Assembly: GCF_037975245.1 (NCBI RefSeq)
Contig: NC_092576.1
Coordinates: 32,714,611-32,778,610 of the forward strand
Source: Apostichopus japonicus
Taxonomy: Eukaryota; Echinodermata; Holothuroidea; Aspidochirotida; Stichopodidae
Length of the DNA stretch: 64,000 nt
Direction: 5' to 3'
Shown: positions 12,486 to 26,120 of the stretch, in pieces
How the letters are laid out: each line of letters opens with the position of its first letter
How positions within the stretch are numbered: position 1 is the stretch's first letter
Made by a program: the position numbers and the translations under genes
Notes under the pieces: generated by a model
Databases searched by the model: none
Seen by the model: the letters and a program-made list of their open reading frames with translations, nothing else
What the model was told of the DNA's origin: nothing

Positions 12486-13544
12486 ACGCAAACTTTCAGC
12501 CATGTTAAGATAATTCCTGCTCATGGTTTCATTATATTCACAGAAAAATAATATAAATAATAACAGTTGTGATTCTTTCATTTTCATGCCAAATTTCAAC
12601 TTGACAAAAGCTAATTTAATCAGCATGCAGAGGACAAGTGTTTCCCATGTCAAAACAAATCAGATACATTGTCAAATTAATTCAAAACAATCTGCGCGGT
12701 CAGAGTCAACTCTCGTCAGTAGAAACCAGTATGTAGGCATGTAGGTGTAGCATGTATTCATATGTGTGTCAGTGTTTTGGTAAATAAAGTATAGTCTACT
12801 AAATACATGATATTTCGAAAATGCCTACCAGACTGCTGGATATTCACTTGACCTGGCATTAATAATTTTTGCGTCAATAAACAGATATATATAGGACGCT
12901 AATGCATTATGATTGTATCCATTGCCTATGTATGCTAATGGAGAAGTTTGGTTTTTCCTATCATTAACGGTTTTTAAACTGTTGTTTCAGAATCCTACAG
13001 CTGCGTACAGCTGCTCTGATCAAAGACATGGGCTTTAATCTAGGGCCACTCGTTCAGTTGAGATCGAGTAAAAAATAAGCGTCTTTCATAAGTGACATAC
13101 TTCTGTGGCTGACAATAAGTCTCAAATTTCTGTTTAATTTTTGGCCAAGTTCAGTCTGTCCTCCTCTTTCTCGCACTTGAATGTGTTATAACTCAAATTA
13201 ATCGATTTTGAAGAAACGAAAATTAGATCATTTTTTTTTATCATTACACATTACGTATATACCGCGCGTTTAGAGAGGTCAGTATCGGGGTAAAAACTGT
13301 AAGGCCACTGTAGGTCAAGAATTACAGAAAGTAGAGATATATCATGTGAAAGGAACCTTTCTACTTTAATGTGCATGTGCTAACCGGACTTCTCATTTAG
13401 GTCGATTACTCAATTTAAACGATTTTTAAGAAAATAAACAATACCTTTCATATTATGCACTAATTGAACACACTCGACCGCAGCGTCAGTTATAACAAAC
13501 ACACACATGACTGCAGTGGTAGTACTGTGAGGCATGTCTTACTG

Positions 13545-15980
13545 TCCTTTTTGGTTTCGATGATAATAGTAACCTATGCATTCATGCAGGCTGAGAGTGT
13601 GTATGCATGTGTGTGTGTGTGATGCCTGGTTTGTAAACACAGTATTTCAAGTGGTGGTGTATATGAGTACCACATTGAGTAGATGTGCCCTATTTTTTTG
13701 TGCCTGTGAAGGTCACCAAAGGTCAGTTAGAGGCCAAAAACCAAAATATTAAAACAAGCAATAGCTCCCATTGACAGGGTCCGACACGGTTGATATTTTG
13801 GGAGTAGTTGTGAATGGGGTAAGGGATCGTTTCGAAACATAACGGTCATGTGATCCAAGGTCAACAAAGGTCAATCAGGGGTCAAAAACTAGTATTTTTG
13901 CAGTAACGTGAGAACAAAATGTTTGTCAAGGTTGGGAGTTACGCTATTGTAATCCATTAGTCCACCAGCATCTAGGTGACCTTTGACCTCAGGTTGACCT
14001 CCGGTGACCTTTATCAGTTTCTTTGGTTTTTTGAAATTTCATGGCCATAATCGGATCTCAAAGGTACCTTCTGATCAAAATGGTCCATGGTTGACCCCTG
14101 TGTGACCTTCGTGTGCGAAGTTATCAGAGGTCAATTTTTTTTGTTTTTTAATAAGTACAGTTAGGATGGTCGCACAGACTTGTCATGTTGCTTTTTGGAA
14201 TCAGCGTGTCAAACTACATAAAGGTCAAATCTTGAAAAATATGCTCATTTTAGGAGATACGGGGCAAAACAAAAAAAGTTTGTCAGTATTTTGATATATG
14301 ATAGAGCTCTTTGTGCCATATATAGGAAACCCACCCCCGCTTGAATCGGACACCCAGTTCTCAAGTTATGAGGGGCCAAAGGTTGGTTTTGATATCTTTC
14401 TAGCAATAACATGATGTGTGTACATTGTACGCAATACAAATTTTAGGACAGAGTGCACATCATCATGAGGAACATTTTTGATAAAAACCATCAGGTCATA
14501 AAAGGTCATTCAAGGTTGATTATGTGCAAAAAAACTGCCAACTTATGCTAATATTTGCAACAACTTCTAGTCACGACGTCTGACATGGCTGGTTTATAAG
14601 GACAAGTTCAATTAGGGGTCAAAAACTAGTATTTTTACAAAAACTTGAGAACCAAATGTCCACCAAGGTGGGGATTTTAAGACAGAGTGCACATCATCAA
14701 GGGGAACATTTTTGATTAAAACAATTAGGTCATCCAAGGTCATACAAGGCTGCTTATGTGCAAAAAACTGCCAAATTATGCTACGTTTTGCAACAACTTC
14801 TAGTCACAAAGTCTAACATGGCTGATATATTGGGAAAAGTTGTGAATGAAGTAGGGGCACTTTTTCTAAAATAACCGTGATGTGATCCAAGGTCATCAAA
14901 GGTCATTTATGGGTCAAAATGTGTTGTTTTTCTCAATAACTTGTGAAACTACCACTGACAGGGTCCGACATGGTTGATATTTTGGGACTAGTTGTGAATG
15001 GGGTAAGGGATCGTTTCCAAACCTAACGGTAATATGATCCAAGGTCAATAAAGTTCAATTAGGGGTCAAAAACTATTATTTTTGCAATAACTTGAGAACC
15101 AAATGTCCATCAAGGTTTGGATTTTAGGACAGAGTGCACATCATCAAGGTGAACATTTTTGATAAAACCATTAGGTCATCCAAGGTCATTCAAGGCTGCT
15201 TATGTGCAAAAAACTGCTAAATTATGCTACGTTTTACAACAACTTATAGTCACAAAATCTGTCATGGCTGATATATTGGGACAAGTTGTGAATGAAGTAG
15301 GGGCACATTTTCCAAAATAACCGTGATGTGATCCAAGGTCACCAAAGGTCAATTATGGTTCAAAATGTGTTTTTTGGGCAATAACTTGTGAAAACCATTG
15401 ACAGGGTCCGACATGGTTGATATTCGTGGACTAGTTGTGAGTGGGGTACAGGATCGTTTCCAAACATAACAGTCATGTGATCCAAGGTCAACAAAGGTCA
15501 ATTAAGGGTCAAAAACTAGTATTTTTGCAATAACTTGAGAACCAAATGCCCATCAAGGTTGGGAGTTATGCTATTGTAATCCAATAGTCTACCTGCATTT
15601 GGGTGACCTTTGACCTCAGGTTGACCTCCAGTGACCTGTATTAGCTTCTTTCAATTTGATTCTCTGAAGTTTCGTTGGCATATTCCAATCTAAATTGTCC
15701 ATAAGTTGACATCTCTGCAACGTTAATGGGCTAAGTTATTAGAGATCAAGGTTTGGTTTGGTTTTGTAATACTTGGTGTGTGGATTCATAACAATGAGTA
15801 CAAGAACCCTATTGTTTTTGATGGAGGTGTGTATAACCACGTACAATAGACTGACCTGTGTTATCATGCCATAGCGTTATTGTAACAGCTAGTTCTGGTT
15901 ATACTAATAAGCAGAAGTCTAGTGCATTGAAGTCATCGAAACCTCAATGCATTTTGCATTCTGGTTCTCTTATCGGCTGC
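13545..15980. repeat. AGGTCA-rich repeat element, copy A
   Basis: It begins GGTTTCGATGATAATAG and ends in the inverse TCATCGAAACC followed by TCAATGCATTTTGCATTCTGG. The interior is a higher-order tandem array; GACAGGGTCCGACA recurs at about 13775, 14957 and 15399 (the last two ~443 bp apart). It is full of GGTCA half sites, including TGACCTTTGACCT at 13977 and 15604. Copies B (42.2 kb) and C (48.1 kb) share the ends and leading phrases. Confidence 0.6.
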
Positions 15981-16021
15981 TGTTAGTGTCTGTTCTACAT
16001 ACCAGATATAAACTTTTTTGA

Positions 16022-16310
16022 TTGGTAGAAGAAGGACAGGGCCAACCTTCACAGTTCACTTCTCGCATAATGCAACGAGATTTCTCGCGATGGAATACCT
16101 CGCGACGAAATGAATTTGGACAACGGTATGAAATAGGACAACGGAATGAAATTGGTCAACGGAATGAAATTGGACAACCTAAGTTTCCTCGACGCCAACA
16201 TGAGTTTCTGCCACAGCAACATAAATGTGGTAAAACGGCGTGCATTACGATTGACCTTAACCTTTGCCGTTGTAAACGCCCAAAGCGGCCATGTTTTACA
16301 TGAACCTCAC
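16022..16310 (+). repeat. Short stretch with an 18-bp tandem repeat
   Basis: Four variants of GGACAACGGAATGAAATT lie at about 16116-16180 and make a low-complexity open frame (repeated ..GQRNEI..). I see no domain and do not call it a gene. The rest of 15980-16430 shows nothing else. Confidence 0.4.
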
Positions 16311-16434
16311 CTTCCGGTTTCGCTAACACACATTAACTGTATGCTTGTTCAATGTATGGCTTTGTGCTTTCAAACTACGGTTCGTTGTGCAGCCATTATT
16401 TTACCTTTCCACGTTCGGTTTATCTACTTATATG

Positions 16435-16977
16435 TTCGTAACCCTGTAACGTTCATGTTGATAATTCGAGTTGGAAACAAGTATCAGTTGAATACAGGTA
16501 AGTGCTTATCATTTTTAAGAATCTCTAGTCTTGAGCATTTAACGATTAGCCTATCATGTCTTCTACAGGTAAGTAGGTTACTAAACAAACATTGTGTGTG
16601 TGTCAATCATATTCTTGAAAACGGTGTTAACACTGTTGCCCTACTACAAATCATGATTGCGTTTTAATATTTTACACAACCATATTGAATTATTTCAACT
16701 ACCGTTACTATGTACCAGATTAATATATACTACATGTATTAACATAGGCATAAACCGCCGAAACCAGTTTAATAATGCCTATCACTTTACCACTACATGA
16801 GAGTTGCACATACTGTACATGTATTACACATAACATTGTACTAAGTTGTAGGGTAGGGGTAGGAATGTACATGTCCTTCCCTCGTTATACATGGCTGTTG
16901 TTGCTCTGAGTATTCGATCTTATGTTTAGTGGGGAAGGGGAAGAGAGACTGCAACTTTTTCTTCGCTTAATATATAT
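16435..16977 (+). repeat. Segmental duplication, left copy (first part)
   Basis: Nearly identical to 31165-31707: both run from TTCGTAAC through AACGTTCATGTTGATAATTC to the purine-rich GGGGAAGGGGAAGAGAG and 'cttcgc.taatatata'. After an inserted element the homology resumes at about 18285 (18285-18360 against 31731-31805) and continues into the 124-bp minisatellite. Confidence 0.85.
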
Positions 16978-16985
16978 GCTACTGT

Positions 16986-18241
16986 CAGGGGCGGGATTTG
17001 AGTTGTGAATGTGGGGGGGCAAACCTGCCATCAAGACTATCTAAGCGGAGCGCCACCATCGGTTGGCGCGGAGCGTGCAAGAAATTTTTTGGCTTTACAA
17101 ACCCTCCAGATGGCCGGAAACGGCACTTCCCGAGTGCTCTAAGCTGCATGTACCCATCCTTGAAATATGGATCTCATGTCTGCAATTGTATCTAGATAGT
17201 TAATTATCATTTAAATATTTGAAGAGGATTGATAGTATAACAAATGGTCAGATGGTGATGTACAACTTTTGTTATACGTCACTATCTAAGCGGAGCGCCA
17301 TCATCGGTTGGCAAGGAGCGTCAAAATTTAAGCAAAAAGGAAATCCTAGATCAGCAAACATGACACCTCTGGTAACAATAAATCACATCTAGACAGTTCT
17401 TTCCCCATAAAATTATTAGTATATTGTGCATTCTACCGATCAAGAATATGTTCAGCACCCACTTCGAAATTCTTCCCGCGGTCCCCACTTCTTGGAGCAC
17501 TTGGCAAATATTGGGGGCTGAACATACCTTCACCCCCCCCACTTTTATGCAAAACCAAACCTAAGTGTTTCATTCATCATCGAGAATAGATCCGAAAACG
17601 GAACTCGAAGCCACACATTATTTTATCGGCCCTACCGAAACTGCCGAGTGCTGTATACTGTAACAATGTATTTAATGTGTTGCTGTGTTAGTGCCAATTT
17701 GTAATTTACATTATTCGATTTGCATGCATCATTCCAGGATTTCGAGCAGTAAAAAAATTACATCGGCATTGCCATTGCATATTGTTGAATGACACGGGGG
17801 GGGGGGGGGCGGGATGTCATGTGTCAGTATATTGAATTTAATTATTGATATACCCAATATGCAAATTTGGCTTTCGTAAATCTTTTCTCAATTCAAATCT
17901 CAATCTCAAATCAATTCCTGAAGCTAGCACTGTAGCACATTCTGCGGATACATCACATGCAGAATTGAATCGCTAGTTTGTTAGCTCCAGGCTTCGTAAC
18001 CTGTGCTGCGAACCATGTGCTAGCTCTAGCTCCAGTTATTCTGCATGCTTCATGCTACTATGTTAATCACAAATTCGACTTAGATTCGAATCAAATAGGC
18101 CTATTTTGATAGAGCTGTTGTGAGGGAATAATTTCGATTAGGGTTGTGCACATTTGTCTGCAAAAACGACAAAAAAACTAAGGTCTGGGAAAAAGTGGGG
18201 GGGCAAATGCCCCCTCTTGCCCCCCAGTAATCCCGCCCATG
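16986..18241. mobile_element. Non-autonomous hAT-like element, 1256 bp
   Basis: The 8-bp duplication GCTACTGT is at 16978-16985 and 18242-18249. Ends are CAGGGGCGGGATT and AATCCCGCCCATG, inverted with one mismatch. The right copy of the surrounding duplication lacks the insert. The interior holds fragments of the dispersed MITE family (17030-17150, 17280-17320) and a G run at about 17797. No transposase frame. Assigned to hAT from the 8-bp TSD and the CAGGGGCG start. Confidence 0.82.
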
Positions 18242-18360
18242 GCTACTGTACTGTTCACCTGCGCTCTAATACTAGATATTCTTAGAAGTTAGGGAACATG
18301 GGAAGACCGGAGACTTCAACCAAAGACAGGAAATTCTTAAGTTCACTAGCATATTTAGTA

Positions 18361-18645
18361 GGCCGTGGCTATTCTTATGACTAGTCGTAACAATTATTTA
18401 TAAACTATTCTTACGACAAAGGCAAATTCAAGCGCAGTAAAGTAAATAAAGCAACTGCGCATGTTGTAGGGGTAACCCTAACCCTAACTTTAACCCTAAA
18501 CCCCAATCTTAACCCTAACACTAACCCTAACCTGAAATTATTGTTACTCCTAGTCGTAAAAAATAGTTCTCCTGTCATAAAATAGCAACTGCGCATGCGT
18601 AGTCGGAAATTATTCTTACGAACAGTCGTAATAATAGCCACTTTG
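18361..18645. mobile_element. MITE with 9-bp TSD and internal telomere-like repeats
   Basis: The duplication TATTTAGTA lies at 18352-18360 and 18646-18654; the paralogous site at 31.8 kb is empty. Terminal inverted repeats are imperfect: GTGGCTATTCTTATGACTAG against GTGGCTATTATTACGACTG. A 9-bp TSD suggests a Mutator-like family. Inside, about 18470-18532, is a run of CCCTAA-type units. Confidence 0.75.
18469..18532. repeat. Interstitial telomere-like (CCCTAA)n tract
   Basis: About nine imperfect CCCTAA units (ACCCTAACCCTAACTTTAAC and on) sit inside the 285-bp MITE. CCCTAA/TTAGGG is the usual telomere repeat of deuterostomes; here it is carried by a transposon and does not mark a chromosome end. 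Confidence 0.8.
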
Positions 18646-18654
18646 TATTTAGTA

Positions 18655-18900
18655 TATATATCACTTTGTGACAATAGGACCCCAACACATTTACACAGGG
18701 CCTAGCTTATAGTCCTAACTGCTAATCGCTGGTAGCTGCTGAGCCTTAAGAAACATTCAAAATAACTTTAGTATGAGTAAATAGCTCACTTTGTGACAAT
18801 AGGACCCCAACACATCTACAAAGGGCCAAGCTTATAGTCCTAACTGCTAATCGCTGGTAGCTCCTGAGCCTTAGGGGGCATTGCCAATTCTAATCGCCGT
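18655..18900 (+). repeat. Two copies of the 124-bp minisatellite (left locus)
   Basis: GTGACAATAGGACCCCAACA occurs at 18667 and 18793, each followed by GGGCC.AGCTTATAGTCCTAA and a TGAGCCTTA phrase. It is the same unit as the array at 31.8-32.9 kb. Confidence 0.85.
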
Positions 18901-21453
18901 CATGACGGCGTGTGAGCGTCTATTGTCCATTCATTGAAATCAGCAAAGCATGACCACAGCTCGACTGCCTCTCTCTCAGTAATATGCAGAGTGGGCGGAG
19001 CTTGAGTCTGCTTCCAGGTTTAGAGTGCTTCCACGGGCAGCAGTGGTTGCTAGCTTCCTTTTGTTAGCATTACAATAGGCCTTGCTGATTTAGACTTGGA
19101 TATCGATTGAGTACGCTCTTAAGAACAGCATTAAGATAAACTTTTCTGACAAACCTCAACCGTACGTTTATGCACCATTATGGATGGAACCATTCAGAAT
19201 CGAATAGTCTTGGCCTAGTCGTATCAATGTTATTGCTACATGAGGAGTCTTGGCCTAGGCTACAAATTCGTAGATCGTTGCAACTACATTTACCTCCATG
19301 CATTTAACCCCCACGCCAGAGGTTTATAAAATCTTTCTATTTCTCACTTCATATTTCAAATATATGCGAATTCGAAACAAAAATCACCAATAAGTAAAAC
19401 AACATCACAATTCGTTATCCAGTTACAACTTACCCTGCAGTAATCATTGACTCATTGTTTTTCTTGTGAACGTTACTTTTGTAGTGCAAATGCATTCCTA
19501 TAGTGTATAATAGGTTACTGTACTATATTTAGATGTGCACAAAACATGGTTAGACCAGATTCACATTTTCGTAACGATCAATAGTTCCGTGCAAATGTTT
19601 ATGAACTCGAGCCATCTTTCTTTTCATTTTGTGTTGAGGTAAATCATGTGAAAGCTAATTCTGGCCTTTTGATAGCTTAAATGGGAGGATAAATATATTA
19701 TTTTAAAGATCAACAGCTATGCAGTGAGTCTTTTCGACACATGCATCCAAGCAGCGCACACACGCTATGTTTCTACCGGGGCTTCCCCGATACGGCCAAC
19801 GTTTACCACCTTGGAAAAAGTCAATGCACTAGGCAGGGAAATTATTGTTCCTAACTGAAGAGCAATATTTTGAGTGGTACGACTTATCGCGGGGGGTTAA
19901 GTAAAAAACACCTTCAAGTAAAAAAAAATCTTTCATACTGTAGTTTCCAAAATGAAAACAAATAAAATGGAAAACCTAAATATAATAATATTATTCTAGC
20001 AGATATGCAGACTTTGTGTGCCTTCAATTGTTCCAACAACTCTGGAAAAAAACTGTTTACACACTTAACCCAAAAGAAATATTTAACCCCTAGCACAAAA
20101 TGGTTGGTGGGCTCGAGACATGCTGAAAATGGTTTTGTTGGAATTCGATGTCCCCACCTGTTTTATACTGTACCATTGGACTTGACGTAGATGTAAAAAC
20201 TTTTCTTGGCAAGTTGCCAACAAGAAATTCCACTGCAGTGTATTTTGCTAGTAATGCATCAAAGAAGTTAGTGCTAACCCAAACGATGGTCGCGGGAAAT
20301 CTTACAAGTGTATCACATATTTTTCTCTTGTCCACCATTATTTGTTGTTGTTTATTTCAGACCATTGTCTGAACAATGACGGGTAACGAAAACTCGCCAG
20401 TTATACAACAGTATGCTATCTTTAAAAGAATACCACCGTAACTTGTTTATAATTACTGTGAAATGTTACCAGATTGATGTAAGGAAATTATAACAACTAG
20501 AAACAACTCCAATATGTTTTATTTTTTTCATATGAAAAATTTGTATTCACTTGTTCATAATTGATTTGAGCAAAATTTTAGACCGTATTCCGAGACGGAC
20601 CTGTTTACAATGTTACAACCTATTGTTAGGCTTATTGCGACGGCTATGGATTAGAGGCATATCAGCAATTCTGCTGAAATTAAATTATTTTTGAGGGCAT
20701 CGCAGCAAACATCGGAAGGTCACGGTCAGCAAAAATGTTTTTTCCCAGGAAGATAAATCGGAAAAGTCGGATTTCTGCCGCGGAACGAATTGTAGGGGGT
20801 GTCTGAGGGGGGGATGTGCCCCCTCAGAAGCTGAAGCTTTTTGAAAATAGAAGACCTAATTGACGCGATTTGGTGGCCCATTTTTACAGTGATTGCCAGT
20901 TTACTACACATGTGTTAAACCATGTTATGGTAGCACATGAGTTGTTTTGTTGCAACATGAATCCCGGTATCGTAACTACAACCGGTATTTCCCTCAACTT
21001 TCATCTATGGTTCAAAGCACTTAGTTACGAGACTGTCAATGTCATACATTCAATATGCATAGCCTCGGCTAAAGTATATACCTACTCTTACACTTACGAT
21101 TATAAAAAAAATAAAAAAAACACGCTATATTAGGGACTTTGTTTTTTAACATACACTTCCAAAAGAAAAGCACAAACCTTGGAAAAAAGCAACCCACACC
21201 ATCCTTCATTCATACTCGACATAAGATATTAGCTTATCACGTTCGCACATGGATTAAACTAGTAATCCGTACACAAAAAGAAATTGGGGGTTCCCCACTA
21301 TTCCATGATATTGGAATAGGGCAACCCCTTCAAGTTCAAAAGTTCACAATGAAAAGTTTTTAACTATCAACAATTCACCATGTGTTTGGAACTTCAGACA
21401 ATAAGAATGTAACATATATGGGCTACGTAAATAAGGCATAATAAACTACATAC
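18900..21453. other. Intergenic, no gene recognised
   Basis: AT-rich DNA without convincing exons. About 20780-20830 carries a G/C-rich transposon-type phrase (GGGGGGGATGTGCCCCCTC). The open frames at 20005-20372 and 20870-21363 show no motif. Confidence 0.5.
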
Positions 21454-21604
21454 ATAAGAATTAGGGATGCACCGGATCCAAATTTTTGGTTCCGGCCGGA
21501 ACCGGATTTTGCCGGATAGTACATGAAATCCGGCCGGATAAAATCCGGCCGGAACGGGATTTTTTCATTACACAAAAGAAAATCATTAATAACCCCTGTC
21601 GAAA

Positions 21605-22212
21605 AAAGGCCCTTGCCGCGACCAGTTGCAGCGACTTCGCAGCAACTAGTTGCAGCGCAGTCGCTGCGACTTCACTTTTCACATGCAAATGAGGCTTGTC
21701 GCGACTTCGCCGGAGAGGGGGTTGCGGTGACTTCGCCGGAAAGGGGCCTGCGGCGACTTCGCAGGAGAGGGGCTTGCAGCGACTTCGCAGGAAAGGGGCT
21801 TGCGGGGACTTCGCTGGAGAGAGGCTTGCAGCGACCTCGCCGCGACTTCACTTTTCACATGCAAATGAGGCTTGTGGCGACTTCGCCGGAAAGGGGGTTG
21901 CGGTGACTTCGCCGGAAAGGGGCCTGCGGCGACTTCGCAGGAAAAGGGCTTGCGGCGACTTCGCCGGAGAGAGGCTTGTAGCGACCTCGCCGCGACTTCA
22001 CTTTTCACATGCAAATGAGGCTTGTGGCGACTTCGCCGGAGAGGGGGTTGCGGTGACTTCGCCGGAATGGGGCCTGCGGCGACTTCGCAGGAGAGGGGCT
22101 TGTGGCGACTTCGCAGGAAAGGGGGTTGCGGCTACTTCGCAGGAAAGGAGCTTGCTGCGACTTCGCAAGGAAAGGGGCTTGCGGCGACTTTGCTGGAGAG
22201 GTGCTTGCAACA
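21605..22212 (+). repeat. Left subterminal array, CGACTTCGCAGGAAAGG units
   Basis: About eighteen ~25-30 bp units such as GCGACTTCGCAGGAAAGG lie in tandem. Higher-order copies carry CTTTTCACATGCAAATGAGG at 21675, 21851 and 22001. The right end of the transposon has the same core in reverse. Open frames of up to 187 codons here are repeat artefacts. Likely role, by analogy with hAT subterminal motifs, is transposase binding. Confidence 0.8.
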
Positions 22213-22259
22213 AATATAAGACAGAAGAACTTTGTAGGTCTAAACTACTTTATTTTTAG

Positions 22260-25200
22260 TTCTATACTGTTAATTGTAAAACTTCTTATATTATTACTGT
22301 CTACTCTAATTTACCTCTGCCCCCCCCCCTCCCATTATCCCCAACATGTCAGCATCACTTCAGTTTCTTCATCAGTCTCCTGGCTCTGCTGCACTTGATG
22401 TTGATTGCCTATGTGACATCAGCATAGATCTTCAGTACACTGCCACCATACACTGGAGAAGAAAGGCAAATTTCCCTCAGGTTAATGACAAATACCAATA
22501 AGTATCCTCTTCAATTTATCATTATTCAATACTCATGGAATTGCTGAATTTTTTCATTGTGGATATGAAATTTGAGAGTAATTATAAGTCTTTTCTCTAT
22601 GCTTAGCCATTACTCTCCAGATCCTTCCTTATACAAGCAAGGAAACTGAAGTACCAGTTTCACAGGAAATATTTGCATTATGTATATTTACAGCTGATTT
22701 GGGAGGAAGCTGTACAGAATTTAAGTCAAATGTGTTTTTTCTTCAACTACTGTACCTAACCTCCTTTAAAATATGTGGGAATTCTGCTAACTTACATCTA
22801 ATAGCTTCCATCTGCAGGGGAAACAGCTTTACCACGGATGAATTGTTCCCCTGTGACATATCTTGTGGCTCGAAGAAACCATCCATCATTTTCTTTACAA
22901 GAAAAGCCTCAGATTTGAGACTTGGAGAGAAGGGTACTATGCCAAGCAGCTGGTATGGCAACATTGCAGTTGACAAGTCTCTCCGAATGTGGTGACGCAT
23001 CCTCCCTATCACTCAAAATGACCTAAAAGAAAGAAAAAAATAACAACAAACTGATTAGAAGCAATCTGGATCTCTGCAAATTAAACATATTATTCATGGC
23101 ATTTTTGGAATACCACTTCTGGACACTTAAACACGCCTCAACCCTAACACTCATCAACCCAAGTTCTGTTAAGAAATAAAGCAAGAGAATTATGAGCAGA
23201 ATCTGTTGATCTGTTCTCACTGATATCTATGTCAAGACGTGTTAGCTTGATCAAAACTCAAGTGCCAGCCTTCCCTTAAAAATGGAGTGATCCTGAGGGT
23301 GGGTACTCCATGCATACAGGTCATTCTAGTTTCAGATATCAACAATTGGGGCTTTCACATTTGGTGCTGTTGACTCATTAATATGCAAGATAATAAATAC
23401 TTCAAACTTGTGTTTGGCTTATAACTGGCTATTCAAGGAAGATCGGCGAAGATTGAATGGCTATTCAAAGAAGATGTTCAGAGAAAATTTGCGCACTTTG
23501 CGGATATCAGGAAACCACTGAAGAACTTTCTCTTTCTGTGAGATATTTTCATTTACATTTGAAGAAAACTTAAGTGCTCAGTTTGCAAACTTCAATTTAA
23601 CTTAAAAAAAAACGTATTGGATCTAGTATTGTGAATCATACTATCTATATTTAATCACTCTCTAGGGTCCACCACAACAGAAACACAGGCAATATCTTCA
23701 CATCATTCTTAGAGGAACACACAGTTTCAATATTTGGCATACTGTAGCATATTTATCCCATTTCACATCTGTCATATAAAGACAGTACAGACTCAATTGT
23801 TTTGTGCTATGTCTGTGGTTGAACCATGGTTCCAATTAAAAAGTTCACTGGCTGGTTTGTTTGGAACTGGAACTTAGATTGATAGCGAATTTAACCAACT
23901 AGTTACAGTAGCTTAGTTATACCCCTTTAGACATGGGCAAATTACATTCCAAGCAGACATGCTATAGGCTTTAACATTTAAAGTTAACTTCAGGATTCTT
24001 TGCACTGAAATACTCTAACTAAAAGAGTCCCTGAAGTGATAATAGTGATGCATGCCGCCTAGGCCTAGCCTACTCTGTGTTCTGCTAAAATATGCTTAAC
24101 TATACTGCCTAGGCTTAGCAAGGCTATAGTCGATTTATATCCTTTAGCTTACTGGAACTTACCACCATAAGCAAACGATGCATCATATGTTTCTGAAGCT
24201 GTATAAAATGCCCGTAATTTTCCCCCAAAGGCCATTGAGATTAGTCCCTCGTCATCCATTAGCTACACCAAATTGACTGTCTATCAACCAGAAAAGGCAG
24301 ATATGCTAGCAATCACCTCCAAGCGAAGATGGCAGCCCAAGATCCCTAGCAATTGTACCCACTTCGTCTTTTAAAAATTGCATTTTTTTCGACGTTAAGA
24401 GTTATGCAAAAGCAAGAAGGCTGGATTAGGTTTGCTTCGTTACTAACACCAATACTATAGCAGTAACCTACGCACTAAGTTTAAGTTAGGCTACTCAGTC
24501 AGGTAACGTGAAAACTTAGCAAAGTAAAAACGTTAACAAAGTCACAGAAAATCTCGATTTCTGTTCAAAAATATAAATATATTCCGCAGAACAATGGTCC
24601 AAAGTATTGAGTATTTCGTACAGAATTTTAATAAAGAATTCATGTAAGAAACTTAAAAGTCGAGATAGCTAGAAAATCAGAATGTCGATACAGTCGGTAT
24701 TGTATTTGAAAGATGGATTGTTACGCAATCGAAAGCGTTCGCAGTTTCTGATTGGCCAATCATCTTCATAGACAACATCTGACTCAATTTGTACATTTTT
24801 ACGTTGTTGGTTATGATGTAAATTCGATCGTGTTGATGAAAAATGAATGAAATGGAGTATAAATTTTTAAAGGAATCACGCATCCAGACATTAAAACCAA
24901 CTCAATTCAGTATCCCTTTGTCAAACTGTACGAGATGTTGTAAGTACATCACCTTTTATCAGATCCTTTCTAGCAACTTATTACTGCGTACTTAAACCTG
25001 GTTGAAACCAGCCAACCTATATGATTGTATGGACAAAAAAAAAAAAAACAGTAACCTGTTGTGTAGACTTGTTTACTTCAAATTTACACAACAGTCGTCG
25101 AAGTTCCTGTGCTGGTAGTAGTATCATGAGCAGTTGCACGAGACGTGAAAAATAATTTTACACTCATTATACTACAGTAGTAGTACAGTCACTACTCGGT

Positions 25201-26080
25201 CTATATTTATTTTACTATCATTCCCGGCAGGCTGCAGCATTCGATTGATATACATGATGGAGTAAGTGGTTAATCATTTTTTATTTGGAGATGCCAAGCC
25301 AAGTAATAACGATCCCATCGAACTACTTGAATACTAATTCTAGTAACGCTCAATCTAGGCTAGTGTGGTACTGGTAGTACTACTAGTTAGTAGGGGGGCT
25401 TATGAGTGAGGCTACTATATGCCTTCATGCACAGTCAGTGTAGGAGAGTATCGATACAGAAATAGCCTATAGCCTATGCGGGTCAAGTCTATGTTATGCT
25501 GCAGTTAGGGTGAGGCCTAGTAGTGGTACTACAATGCTTGTAAGTACTAGCCTAGGTCTAAGAGTATTTTACTAACTCTAATAATTAAAGATTAAAGTAG
25601 TATCCATTGGCTGCATATGCTGATTAATTTTGTCTGTGCCTACACCTACAGTGTCATTGTACCCTTTTTTCCCTGTAGATCTACTCTAAAAAATCAACGA
25701 CTCGGAATGAACTTACAGCAACTATTTCCAGCAAACAAATATTGGTGAGTACAATTCCTATACAAAGCCTAGTTAGCAATTGAAATTAGCCTGCCCCCCC
25801 CCCCTGCAGACATGACGTGCTAGATTAAACAGCATGAATTCACAACCTTAGCCCTGGCTTTATGTCTCAGTCAATAAACTCTGCGTTTTAATCATAACAT
25901 GTGGTGCCTGCTATTAGGCCTAATGCACCTATCAACTGTATGATGCACCTCAGACCCCCAGGATAGTTCCGTCATGTCAAAATTAAGCTGAACATTGACA
26001 CTTCATTGCGCATATAATATGACACCCCATTGCATTATTTAAATTTGACAGGGATTAACTTCATTTCATATATTATTTTC
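22260..26080. other. Interior of the large transposon, mostly non-coding
   Basis: AT-rich. A - strand open frame at 22743-23012 (89 codons) follows a good acceptor (TTTCTTTTAG) at about 23030, but no domain is recognised; it may be an exon of an element gene. Splice-like exons near 25233-25261 and 25680-25744 precede the + strand transposase remnant, but joining the latter to 26083 gives a stop. Confidence 0.4.
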
Positions 26081-26120
26081 AGAGCCCAGTGTTACTCCTG
26101 ATTTCAGAGTGAACTCATGA

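Noticed and set aside
16146-16667. A 173-codon + strand frame as a gene
   Set aside because: It overlaps an 18-bp repeat and the start of a duplicated non-coding segment whose other copy at 31.2 kb does not keep the frame upstream; no motif.
18469-18532. Chromosome end or telomere junction
   Set aside because: The CCCTAA units are few, imperfect and lie inside a MITE with its own TSD.
21523-22259. Long open frames (up to 187 codons) on both strands rich in Ala, Thr, Arg and Gly
   Set aside because: They come from reading the CGACTTCGC tandem array; all frames stay open in such repeats and no start context or domain exists.
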